Below are positions 26,678 to 34,775 of a stretch of 64,000 nucleotides of DNA, piece after piece. Each line of letters opens with the position of its first letter. Within the stretch, counting starts at the first letter, position 1. Source of the stretch: JAFEDN01 sp963712715 (GTDB lineage Bacteria; Pseudomonadota; Gammaproteobacteria; Coxiellales; Coxiellaceae); the NCBI GenBank assembly GCA_963712715.1, contig CAVQJI010000022.1, positions 1 through 64,000 on the forward strand. Direction: 5' to 3'. The notes under the pieces are model-generated. The model saw only the letters and a program-made list of their open reading frames with translations. It was not told the DNA's origin and ran no database searches. Both the position numbers and the translations under genes were made by a program.

Positions 26678-27411
26678 TGAATGAAACTGAAAAATTACAA
26701 AAAGTATTGGCCAGAGAAGGACTGGGTTCCCGCCGGTCCCTGGAACAATGGATTCTGGATGGCAGGGTTTCTGTCAATGGGCGCACCGCACAATTGGGAG
26801 ATCGGGTAAGTTCCAGCGACACGATTCGTGTGGATGGGCGGGTTATCCACACTTCTGTGACAGAAGAACGTAAAACTCCGCGCGTTTTACTTTATCATAA
26901 GCGGATCGGCGAAATATGTACCCGCCAGGACGAACAGGAGCGGCCCACTGTTTTTTCCGCATTGCCGCCTTTAAAACGCGGACGGTGGATAGCCGTCGGC
27001 CGTCTCGATGTCAATACCGCCGGTTTGTTACTATTTACCGATGACGGCGAGCTGGCGAATCACTTAATGAATCCTGCGCAACCTGTTGAGCATGAATATG
27101 CGGTGCGGGTTTTAGGTGACATGACCGATGAAAGCATGAGCCGGTTAATGCGCGGTGTGCCGCTGGAGGATGGTGTTGGATGCTTTAAACGTTTACTGGA
27201 TGACGGCGGAAAGGGCGCCAATCACTGGTACCACGTGGTGATTACAGAAAGCCGCCCCCGTTTTATTCGCCGCATGCTGGAATCTCAAGGCTTGACCATG
27301 AGCCGGCTGATTCGCATCCGTTTTGGTCCCATTTTGCTACCACGCGAATTAGTGCAGGGCAGTTGGCTGGAATTGCCGGTAACGTTAATTAAGCAACTGA
27401 CTAAATTATAG
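26677..27411 (+). CDS. rluB: RluB-type 23S rRNA pseudouridine synthase
   Basis: 244 residues. An N-terminal S4 RNA-binding domain (EKLQKVLAREGLGSRRSLEQ WILDGRVSVNG) is followed by the RsuA-type catalytic domain with Asp in WIAVGRLDVNTAGLLLFTDD GELA. RPRFIRRMLESQGLTMSRLI RIRFGP completes the family signature. It isomerises uridine in 23S rRNA (U2605 in the E. coli homologue). It follows scpB in the common scpA-scpB-rluB order. The last base of its TAG stop is the first base of the MITE-like element. Confidence 0.92.
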   Translation: MNETEKLQKVLAREGLGSRRSLEQWILDGRVSVNGRTAQLGDRVSSSDTIRVDGRVIHTSVTEERKTPRVLLYHKRIGEICTRQDEQERPTVFSALPPLKRGRWIAVGRLDVNTAGLLLFTDDGELANHLMNPAQPVEHEYAVRVLGDMTDESMSRLMRGVPLEDGVGCFKRLLDDGGKGANHWYHVVITESRPRFIRRMLESQGLTMSRLIRIRFGPILLPRELVQGSWLELPVTLIKQLTKL

Positions 27412-27569
27412 GGTCTGTTTACAATTCATTAATTATGTTTTACACAAGAATTTTGTCATTGCGAGCGCTAGCGAAGCAATCCAGTTTCGTACTTTAACAA
27501 GCTCCGTACTGGATTGCTTCACTGACGTTCGCAATGACGGCGAATAATTAATGAATTGTAAACAGGCCC
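27411..27569. mobile_element. TA-flanked MITE-like element, copy 1 (159 bp)
   Basis: Terminal inverted repeats GGGTCTGTTTACAATTCATT and GGGCCTGTTTACAATTCATT (right end reversed) enclose an inner palindrome. Its arms are TCATTGCGAGCG..AGCGAAGCAATCCAG and CTGGATTGCTTC..CGCAATGA. TA dinucleotides flank both ends, as for IS630/mariner-type target sites. No coding capacity. It fills the gap between rluB and a convergent hydrolase gene. Confidence 0.75.
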
Positions 27570-27573
27570 TAAA

Positions 27574-28245
27574 TCAGTTGAAACAGATCTGATTGAGGTC
27601 CGCCAGGGTAATGTCGGCCAGGCTGTCGATGCAATGGTCCGCCAGACTCAGCTTTTCCGGGGGATGGCTGGTGGTCACGGCGAGTACGGTCATTCCCGCG
27701 GCCTTGGCGGCTATAATTCCGGCGGGCGAATCTTCAATTGCCAAACAAAACTCCGGCAATGCGTTCAGATGGCTTGCCGCCAGCCGGTAACCCGCTGGGT
27801 CCGGTTTCCCGGCGGAAACGTCTTCAATGGTGACCAAATGCTTAAAATATTGAGTTAAATCTTCGCTATCGATCAGTGTGAGTAAATGACTGATTTCATT
27901 TTTGTAGCTGCCGGAACAAATGGCTAATGGGTAGTGGTGAGCTGCGTTTTTGATGAGTGGAATAACGCCCGGACATGCCTGCACCTGAGTTTTTAGTAAC
28001 TCCCGATAATGGCCGGTTTTCGCCTGCACCAGACTGTGGACGTAGCTTTCTTCGAGGCTTAACTGAAATTTGGCGCAGATCCGCCGAAAATTTTCCAGAT
28101 CCGGATTACCGGTACATTCGTGAAGGTACGTTCGAGAGTCTATGGAAACTCCAAGAGGAGTAAAAACGCTCTGTGTGGCTTTAAAATGTAACGGCTCACT
28201 ATCCACTATGACGCCGTCAAAATCGAAAATAATTGCTTGAAGCAT
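27574..28245 (-). CDS. HAD-superfamily hydrolase, beta-phosphoglucomutase-like group
   Basis: 223 residues. HAD motif I is IIFDFDGVIVDSEPLH with the nucleophile and acid Asp. The helical cap is at about residues 16-90. Motif II is ICSGSYKN, motif III has the Lys in SAGKPDPAGY, and motif IV is AIEDSPAGIIAAKAAGM. This is the pattern of sugar-phosphate phosphatases/phosphomutases. The motif-I sequence DGVIVDSE and the Ser in SGS fit the PGM-like subgroup, but the substrate cannot be told. It converges on rluB, with the MITE four bases beyond its stop. Confidence 0.88.
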   Translation of the reverse strand: MLQAIIFDFDGVIVDSEPLHFKATQSVFTPLGVSIDSRTYLHECTGNPDLENFRRICAKFQLSLEESYVHSLVQAKTGHYRELLKTQVQACPGVIPLIKNAAHHYPLAICSGSYKNEISHLLTLIDSEDLTQYFKHLVTIEDVSAGKPDPAGYRLAASHLNALPEFCLAIEDSPAGIIAAKAAGMTVLAVTTSHPPEKLSLADHCIDSLADITLADLNQICFN

Positions 28246-28379
28246 ATTTAACGAATTATATCAGGCCCCGATATCTGAGGCAAGTTTTTTCGCATCCTTC
28301 TCTTAATGCTCCGTTAAGGTTTTATACGTATAATAAATTCATATTCTGAGTTAATAAATAATCATAAATAGGTTTAAAA

Positions 28380-29849
28380 ATGAAAAAAGAGAATTCAGCA
28401 CTCACGAAGGTTTTCCCCGTACTGGAACAACAACGCAGCGAATATGCGATACCCGGCGTCATCACAGTGACTTCCGCGAACAGGCTGGTGGCAGGGAGTG
28501 TTTTAGGCAAAGGCGCCTTCGGTATAGTCTATTCTTTGCAGCCCACTGAAAAAAACGTGGTAAAACTCGTATCGGTGGATGTCGGGAAAACACTATTTAA
28601 TAAAGAAATAGATATGCTGAGTAAAGCAACAATAAGTCAGGCGGGTCACGTCGTTTCTTTAGAGGGCTTGATAAGGCAAAACTCGCAGATCGATATGCGT
28701 GAGGAAAAATTCCAGAATTCTCATCTTTATGCTTTAGTCCTGGAGCGTATGGACATGGGCAGTTTATATGACCTGCTGCAGAGCGGCCAGCCTATGCCAT
28801 GGGATCTGCGTTTACAAATTACCATCGATGTGGCAATGGGTTTGGTGGAGCTGCATCGGTTAGGGATTATTCATGGTGACATAAAATCCCTCAATGTGTT
28901 ATTGAATAAATCGGCTGAAGCCAAAATTGGCGACCTTGGAGCCGCCATCCTGACCACAGAAGCTGATAAAGTGGATGTTTCGTGTATAGGAACCACGCGC
29001 TGGATGTCCCCGGAACAAAAGCAGGAGAATGACAGTTCTATATCTCAAAAATCAGATACTTATAGCTTCGGATTAGTGATCAGAGAGCTTATCACCAGAG
29101 AAATTCCACAAGCAGTGAATGAAAAAGGTAATCCCAATTTGTCAAAACCAGAAATTAAAGGCCTGGGTGAACAGGAAGAAATAATTTTTGAAGCCTTATG
29201 GAAGGCAAGTCTGGCCTGTCAGGAGACGGACCCTCAAAAACGGCCTTCGCTTGAAGAGGTCATCAGCTCACTTGAACAGGCTTATGCCGAGGCTTATAAG
29301 AAAAAGTATGCGCATGAAATAAATAAACTTGAGTATGTTTCCCCGTCGACGCCCATAAACACGGCTTCTGTTGGCGGTCCAATTAGCGGAAACACAGAGG
29401 CGGTCATAATACAAGAAGTGGGCAGTTTGATGACTGCACCGGGATACGTCCCTCCATTGGCGTCCGAAGGCGCGGGTCAACCTGACATAATACTAGATTT
29501 AGGCAGTTTGATGACTGCGCCGGGGCATGTCCCTCCACTGGCGTCCGAAGGCGCCGGTCAACCTGACATAATACTAGATTTGGGCAGTTTGATGACTGCG
29601 CCGGGGCACGTCCCTCCGCTGGCGTCCGAAGGTACTGGCCAATCTGACATATACATTCAGGCGCCGCAGGGTGCGTATGATGTGCCGGAAAAACAGGAAA
29701 GCATCGCAAAGCAGGAAGAAGGCGGCAGCTTTATTTCTTTCGGCCGCTTATGTGGACTCCTTGGTTTATTGGCTGCGCGCCCCTGTCCAGTTAAAGGTAA
29801 AGAGGAAGAAAAGCCAATGCCCTCATCCGGGAATCAGTACGGAACTTAA
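28380..29849 (+). CDS. Eukaryotic-type protein kinase with 27-residue tandem repeats, candidate effector
   Basis: 489 residues, no signal peptide or transmembrane anchor like that of bacterial PknB proteins. The kinase domain spans about residues 33-305: Gly loop GKGAFG 43-48, Lys62 in VVKLV, Glu76, catalytic loop HGDIKSLN (Asp167, Asn172), DLG instead of DFG at 185-187, and the activation-segment end MSPEQ at 209-213. HGD instead of HRD makes it a non-RD kinase, as in many immune-type kinases. Residues 348-426 are three copies of a 27-residue unit (GSLMTAPGHVPPLASEG AG...). The tail holds a hydrophobic Cys-containing patch (LCGLLGLLAARPCP) that could touch membranes. It converges with mutS, sharing stop-codon bases. 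Confidence 0.85.
   Translation: MKKENSALTKVFPVLEQQRSEYAIPGVITVTSANRLVAGSVLGKGAFGIVYSLQPTEKNVVKLVSVDVGKTLFNKEIDMLSKATISQAGHVVSLEGLIRQNSQIDMREEKFQNSHLYALVLERMDMGSLYDLLQSGQPMPWDLRLQITIDVAMGLVELHRLGIIHGDIKSLNVLLNKSAEAKIGDLGAAILTTEADKVDVSCIGTTRWMSPEQKQENDSSISQKSDTYSFGLVIRELITREIPQAVNEKGNPNLSKPEIKGLGEQEEIIFEALWKASLACQETDPQKRPSLEEVISSLEQAYAEAYKKKYAHEINKLEYVSPSTPINTASVGGPISGNTEAVIIQEVGSLMTAPGYVPPLASEGAGQPDIILDLGSLMTAPGHVPPLASEGAGQPDIILDLGSLMTAPGHVPPLASEGTGQSDIYIQAPQGAYDVPEKQESIAKQEEGGSFISFGRLCGLLGLLAARPCPVKGKEEEKPMPSSGNQYGT
29421..29657 (+). repeat. Three 81-bp coding tandem repeats
   Basis: Three in-frame units encode (V/L)GSLMTAPG(Y/H)VPPLASEG(A/T)GQ(P/S)DI. The second and third DNA copies differ at few sites, so the expansion is recent. 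Slippage would change the protein by whole units. Confidence 0.9.
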
Positions 29850-32416
29850 AGCTGATTAATAAGCTGATACAGAATTTCCAGCCCCTGCTTAGGCGTGAGT
29901 TCGTCGGGTTTAAGGCGTGAAAGTGTTTCCAGGACGGGATGGGGCAAAGGATCGATAGGCAAAGATTCCTGATAAGGCGCCTGGCGTGGCATGGCGTGTG
30001 GCGCCTGCGCTTCCAGTTCGCGCAATTTGGTCCGGGCGTTTTGAATCACGCTTTGAGGCACGCCGGCCAGTTGCGCTACCTGCAGCCCATAGCTCTGATT
30101 GGCGGGGCCTTCTTTCACGGCATGCAGAAACACAATTCGTTCACCGTACTCTGCCGCATCGAGGTGGATGTTGACCACATCGGGCAGGGTATCCGCTAAT
30201 GCCGTCAATTCAAAATAATGCGTGGCGAATAAGGTAAACGCCTTGATCACCGTGGCTAAATGCGCGGCGCATGCCCATGCCAGGGATAAGCCATCGAAGG
30301 TACTGGTGCCGCGGCCAATTTCATCCATCAGCACCAGGCTTTGGTCGGTGGCGTTGCGCAGAATGTTAGCGGTTTCGGTCATTTCCACCATAAACGTTGA
30401 GCGCCCGCTGGCTAGGTCGTCGGCGGCGCCAATGCGGGTGAAAATCCGATCAACCGGACCAATCACCGCGGCGTCAGCCGGGACATAACTGCCAATGTAG
30501 GCTAAAAGCACGATCAAAGCCGTTTGCCGCATATACGTGGATTTTCCCCCCATATTCGGGCCGGTTATCATCAACATGCGGCGATGGCCATTCAATTCCG
30601 TGTCATTCGCGATAAAGGGATTGTCCAGGGCCTGTTCGATGACCGGATGACGCCCGCCTTTAATCACAATGCCTGGGGACTCGGCAAATTCCGGTCTGGA
30701 CCAGTTGAGGGTTTGTGCGCATTGAGCAAAATTGCTGAGAACGTCCAGTTCGGCCAGCGCCGCCGCGCAATCCTGCAGGGGTGACAACGACAGATTAATT
30801 TCTGCCAGAAGCGCCTCGTAGAGCATTTTTTCCTGCGCCAGCGCACGGGACTGGCTGCTCAGGACCTGATCCTCGTAGGTTTTCAGTTCAGGAGTGATGT
30901 AACGCTCAGCGTTTTTTAAAGTCTGGCGCCGGATATATTCGGTGGGAGCCTGCGCAGCCTGCTGCCGGGAAATTTCAATAAAATAACCATGAACCCGGTT
31001 ATAACCAATTTTTAAAGTGCTGATTTTAGTTCGTTCCCGTTCCTCCCGTTCTAAATTTAATAAAAATTCCTGACTGTTGTTACTTAAATTACGCAGGTCA
31101 TCCAGTGTTTGATCATAGCCTTCCTTAATCACCCCGCCTTCACGGATAACGGCGGGCGGTAATTCGACAAGCGCTCTCGTCAATACCTGATGCAGGTGAC
31201 TGAACTGGCCGAGTTGACGGTCCAGATACCCCAGTCTTTCCGCCTGGCTTTTCACTAACGCATGGTGCAGGACTGGCAATAAACTTAATGTATGACGCAA
31301 ACTGGTTAAATCCCGAGGCTTGGCCGAGCCGAGGGCCACCCGGGCTAAAATCCGCTCCATGTCACCGCAACCGGTTAAAGTTTGCCGGATGTCATCGTGC
31401 AGATTTGACTGGAGAAATTCCTGAACACAGAGTTGTCTGTCGCGTAGCTGATTCTGATCGCGGATCGGCTGGTTTAGCCAGCGGCGTAGTAGCCGCGCGC
31501 CCATAGCAGTTTTAGTGCGGTCAATGACCCCGGCTAAACAATGTTCGCGGCCACCGTTAAAATTCTGGGTTAATTCCAGATTGCGGCGGGTTGCGGCGTC
31601 TAACGACACATAAGCCTGGTGATTCTCCACCTGCATGGTTTGCAAATGCGGCAGCGCCGAACGTTGGGTGTATTGCAGATATTGCACCAGGCAGCCGGCA
31701 GCGCGAATCGCCAGAGGTAAATGACTGACCCCGAACGCCGCTAAGTCCTGAGTGCCGAACTGCCGGCAGAGTAAGGACAGCGCGGTGCTATGATCGAACT
31801 CCCACGGCGGACGCCGTTGTAAGGCACAGTCTGCCCGGCGCATCTCGGCATCCAGACTGTTTTCACTGACTAAAAGCTCGCGAGGTTTGAGCCGTTCCAA
31901 TTCAGCATGAAGCGCCGGCTTGCCACTGACCTCAGCCACGGTAAAACGGCCGTTGGTGATATCGAAAACAGCCAGACCATAGGTTTCGCCCTGCTCGGCG
32001 ACAGCCATCAAATGGTTATCGCGGTGTTCTTCCAGCAAGGCTTCGTCGCTGACGGTGCCGGGCGTTATAATCCGCGTGACCTCCCGGCTCACCGGGCCTT
32101 TACCGGCTTCGGGATTTCCGGTTTGCTCACAAATAACCACCGACTCACCCAGGCGGACGAGTTTAGCCAGATAATTTTCCAGCGCGTGATAAGGAACGCC
32201 CGCCATAGGAATGGGTTCGCCCGCGGATTGGCCGCGCTGAGTTAAAGTAATGTTGAGTAATTTGGCGACACGTACGGCGTCCTGATAAAATAACTCGTAA
32301 AAATCACCCATCCGGTAAAACAGCAGTGTCTGTGGATACTGCGCCTTGAGCTGCAGATATTGTTGCATCATTGGTGTATGCTGATTGAGCGGACTCAGGA
32401 TTGCGGTCATAATCAT
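29846..32416 (-). CDS. mutS: MutS DNA mismatch-recognition ATPase
   Basis: 856 residues, usual MutS length. The mismatch wedge Phe-x-Glu is FYRMGDFYELF near residues 33-43. Connector, lever and clamp domains follow. The ATPase has Walker A TGPNMGGKSTYMRQ near 615-625, then LVLMDEIGRGTSTFDGLSLA and the signature His in TLFATHYFELTALAD. MutS binds mismatches and recruits MutL. The start ATG at 32,416 follows AAGG; a second ATG two codons later is equally possible. It opens the mutS-cinA-recA-recX-alaS-lysC-csrA neighbourhood, reading away from cinA. Confidence 0.97.
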   Translation of the reverse strand: MIMTAILSPLNQHTPMMQQYLQLKAQYPQTLLFYRMGDFYELFYQDAVRVAKLLNITLTQRGQSAGEPIPMAGVPYHALENYLAKLVRLGESVVICEQTGNPEAGKGPVSREVTRIITPGTVSDEALLEEHRDNHLMAVAEQGETYGLAVFDITNGRFTVAEVSGKPALHAELERLKPRELLVSENSLDAEMRRADCALQRRPPWEFDHSTALSLLCRQFGTQDLAAFGVSHLPLAIRAAGCLVQYLQYTQRSALPHLQTMQVENHQAYVSLDAATRRNLELTQNFNGGREHCLAGVIDRTKTAMGARLLRRWLNQPIRDQNQLRDRQLCVQEFLQSNLHDDIRQTLTGCGDMERILARVALGSAKPRDLTSLRHTLSLLPVLHHALVKSQAERLGYLDRQLGQFSHLHQVLTRALVELPPAVIREGGVIKEGYDQTLDDLRNLSNNSQEFLLNLEREERERTKISTLKIGYNRVHGYFIEISRQQAAQAPTEYIRRQTLKNAERYITPELKTYEDQVLSSQSRALAQEKMLYEALLAEINLSLSPLQDCAAALAELDVLSNFAQCAQTLNWSRPEFAESPGIVIKGGRHPVIEQALDNPFIANDTELNGHRRMLMITGPNMGGKSTYMRQTALIVLLAYIGSYVPADAAVIGPVDRIFTRIGAADDLASGRSTFMVEMTETANILRNATDQSLVLMDEIGRGTSTFDGLSLAWACAAHLATVIKAFTLFATHYFELTALADTLPDVVNIHLDAAEYGERIVFLHAVKEGPANQSYGLQVAQLAGVPQSVIQNARTKLRELEAQAPHAMPRQAPYQESLPIDPLPHPVLETLSRLKPDELTPKQGLEILYQLINQL

Positions 32417-32529
32417 TAATCCTTGCGACTTATAAAAATTTGTGATTATACCCCGGTCTTCTAAACTTTGGCGAGAATTACTGTATTGCCAATTACGTGG
32501 AGTGGGGCATAATAGATTCTATTGGCAAT

Positions 32530-32626
32530 TGTCATTGTGAGCGTTAGCGAAACAATCCAGTTCGTACTTTGGACAAATGCTCTGTACTGGATTGCTTCAC
32601 TTGCGTTCGCAATGACCGTGTTTTTA
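32530..32626. repeat. Palindromic element core between mutS and cinA
   Basis: TCATTGTGAGCGTTAGCGAA and CTGGATTGCTTCACTTGCGT form the arms, the same inner palindrome as in the 27,411 and 44,388 elements but without their TA-flanked ends. It sits in the divergent promoter region of mutS and cinA. Confidence 0.75.
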
Positions 32627-32640
32627 TTGGAAAAGATACC

Positions 32641-33132
32641 ATGGAAAATAATTTTCATTTAAGCCAGGAATTGGGTATCGCATTGATGCGGCATCGGCTA
32701 ACATTGGCGTTGGCGGAATCCTGCACTGGCGGAGGATTGGCTTATCAATTCACGGCAATACCGGACTGTTCGTCCTGGCTTGACCGTGGCTTTGTGACTT
32801 ACAGTAATGCATCCAAGGTAGAAATGTTGGGCGTCAACCCTAAAACTCTCGCGCAATACGGTGCGGTGAGCGCCGAAACAGCCGTCGAAATGGCGCAGGG
32901 TGTTATAAAACGCAGTGATGCAGATATCGCTTTAAGTATTACTGGAATTGCAGGCCCCACTGGCGGCTCTCCGCAGAAGCCTGTGGGAACTGTCTATTTT
33001 GCTCTGGCGGACCGTCAGGGATTTTGCCAAAGCCGGGTGGGCCATTTCACCAGCGGCCGCAAACAGATTCGAGTGGATTCGCTAAGTTTCGCCATCCACT
33101 GGTTATTAAAATATGTCAGCAATTCCCGCTGA
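32641..33132 (+). CDS. pncC: CinA C-terminal-type nicotinamide-nucleotide amidase (PncC)
   Basis: 163 residues, the stand-alone CinA C-terminal domain: LALAESCTGGGLAYQFTAIP, FVTYSNASKVEMLGV, GAVSAETAVEMAQG and LSITGIAGPTGGSPQKPVGT VYFAL with the catalytic Ser/Lys region. It deamidates NMN to nicotinate mononucleotide in pyridine-nucleotide recycling. The ATG at 32,641 is the sensible start; the longer frame runs into the palindromic repeat. It lies between mutS and recA, the usual place. Confidence 0.92.
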   Translation: MENNFHLSQELGIALMRHRLTLALAESCTGGGLAYQFTAIPDCSSWLDRGFVTYSNASKVEMLGVNPKTLAQYGAVSAETAVEMAQGVIKRSDADIALSITGIAGPTGGSPQKPVGTVYFALADRQGFCQSRVGHFTSGRKQIRVDSLSFAIHWLLKYVSNSR

Positions 33133-33262
33133 GTACAGCGAGAATTGCTTTCTGGTTTATATCCTGCGCTCAGCGAAGCTGATGCTCGGAATGAAGGGGG
33201 AGAATCGCGATTCTCCCCCTTGCGAACCCCCATCGCGGGGATAATTTTCTACGAAAATTATT
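33129..33262. repeat. RPE-like palindromic element, intergenic copy
   Basis: Starts at the cinA stop (CGCTGAGTACAGCGAGAATT), contains the core GATGCTCGGAATGAAGGGGG and a hairpin GGGGGAGAATCG/CGATTCTCCCCC, and ends in an AT palindrome before recA. It is the same family as the element inside LRR gene 3. Confidence 0.8.
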
Positions 33263-33305
33263 TTTTTTATAGGGTGATTTATTTTATTAAATCTAGGAGA
33301 AAAAA

Positions 33306-34340
33306 GTGAGCGTGAATAGCGATAAGCAAAAAGCATTGGGCGCCGCCAAGGCGCAAATTGAGCGGCAATTTGGCAAAGGCTCGTTAATGTGTTTAGGCGA
33401 TGGCGACGTCGCCCGGGATATTGAAGCTATTTCTAGCGGTTCTATCGGACTGGATATCGCGTTAGGCATTGGTGGTCTTCCCAAGGGTAGAATTGTGGAA
33501 ATTTATGGCCCCGAGTCGTCCGGAAAAACCACCTTGACCCTCGAAGTCATCGCCGCCTGTCAGCGTCTCGGTGGCACAGCCGCTTTTATTGACGCTGAAC
33601 ACGCGCTGGATACCGTTTATGCCCAGCAAATTGGCGTTAATATTAATGAGCTGCTTATTTCCCAGCCGGATACCGGTGAGCAGGGCCTGGAGATTACCGA
33701 CATGCTGGTGCGTTCCGGCGCGGTAGATATCGTTGTTATCGACTCCGTCGCGGCCCTGACCCCGAAAGCGGAAATCGAAGGCGAAATGGGCGATTCTCAC
33801 ATGGGTCTGCAGGCGCGTTTGATGTCGCAGGCATTAAGGAAACTGACTGCCAATATTAAAAAATCAAATACCCTGGTCATTTTTATTAACCAGATTCGCA
33901 TGAAAATTGGCGTGATGTTTGGCAATCCGGAAACCACCACTGGCGGTAATGCTTTAAAATTTTACGCTTCGGTGCGTCTGGATATTCGCCGTACCGGTTC
34001 AGTGAAAAAAGGTGAGGATATTTTAGGGAGTGAAACGCGAGTCAAAGTCGTTAAAAACAAAGTGGCTCCGCCCTTCAGGCAGGCAGGCTTTGACATTCTG
34101 TATGGTGAAGGTATTTCCAGGGAAGGTGAATTGATAGACCTTGGCTCGGAAAACGAAATTGTTGAAAAATCGGGCGCATGGTATAGCTATCATGGCACGC
34201 GGATTGGCCAGGGCAAAGATAACGCCCGTCAATACCTGAAAGACAACCCTGCTGTGGCGCAGGAAATAGAAAAAGCCCTGCGCGAAAAGCTGTTGCCCAA
34301 AAAAGCGGACAGACCGCTGGAAGAAACTGTCGAGGCTTAA
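33306..34340 (+). CDS. recA: RecA recombinase
   Basis: 344 residues, normal length, no intein. It has QFGKGSLMCLGD, Walker A GPESSGKTT (residues 68-76), Walker B region VDIVVIDSVAALTPKAEIEG and loop L2 at IRMKIGVMFGNPETTTGGNA LKFYASVRLDIRR. It forms the filament for strand exchange and SOS signalling. The start is GTG, with AGGAG about seven bases upstream. No clear LexA box is visible in the repeat-filled upstream region. recX follows with no spacer. Confidence 0.98.
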   Translation: MSVNSDKQKALGAAKAQIERQFGKGSLMCLGDGDVARDIEAISSGSIGLDIALGIGGLPKGRIVEIYGPESSGKTTLTLEVIAACQRLGGTAAFIDAEHALDTVYAQQIGVNINELLISQPDTGEQGLEITDMLVRSGAVDIVVIDSVAALTPKAEIEGEMGDSHMGLQARLMSQALRKLTANIKKSNTLVIFINQIRMKIGVMFGNPETTTGGNALKFYASVRLDIRRTGSVKKGEDILGSETRVKVVKNKVAPPFRQAGFDILYGEGISREGELIDLGSENEIVEKSGAWYSYHGTRIGQGKDNARQYLKDNPAVAQEIEKALREKLLPKKADRPLEETVEA

Positions 34341-34775
34341 GTGATCGATGCGATTCGTCAGCAAGCGCTTAGGCTCCTGGCCCGCCGTGAACATTCAAAA
34401 CATGAATTACGGCGCAAGCTGGCTGCCAAGGGATGGGATACGGAACAGGTCAGCGCCGTGCTGGAGGAGTTATCCGCAGATAAATGCCAAAGCGATGAAC
34501 GCTTTTTAAATGGATATATTCGTTATCGCAGTGGCGCGGGTTATGGGCCCAGGCGCATCGCGGCAGAGTTAGCTGAACGGGGGATACGGGAGATCCCCGC
34601 TGAAGTAATCAATGAAAACAGTGAAGAATGGATGAAAGTATTGGAACGGGTTTGGCAGAAAAAATTTAATCGTCAAAATCCGCGGGATATTGAGGAACGG
34701 GCCCGGCAAATACGTTTTTTGATTTACAGGGGTTTTACACCGGAACAGGCACATGAATTTATGGGAGGGGTATGA
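34341..34775 (+). CDS. recX: RecX regulatory protein
   Basis: 144 residues of three-helix repeats: ALRLLARREHSKHELRRKLA AKG, LNGYIRYRSGAGYGPRRIAA ELAERG and the C-terminal RQIRFLIYRGFTPEQAHEFM. RecX modulates the RecA filament. The GTG start directly follows the recA TAA. The stop overlaps the alaS ATG (ATGA), so expression is coupled across recA-recX-alaS. Confidence 0.95.
   Translation: MIDAIRQQALRLLARREHSKHELRRKLAAKGWDTEQVSAVLEELSADKCQSDERFLNGYIRYRSGAGYGPRRIAAELAERGIREIPAEVINENSEEWMKVLERVWQKKFNRQNPRDIEERARQIRFLIYRGFTPEQAHEFMGGV

Noticed and set aside
32569..32640. N-terminal extension of cinA through the palindromic repeat
   Set aside because: The added residues come from the repeat core, the family starts near MENNFHLSQELG, and the ATG at 32,641 gives normal domain length.
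33306..34340. Possible intein or insertion in recA
   Set aside because: The frame is continuous at normal length with all motifs adjacent.
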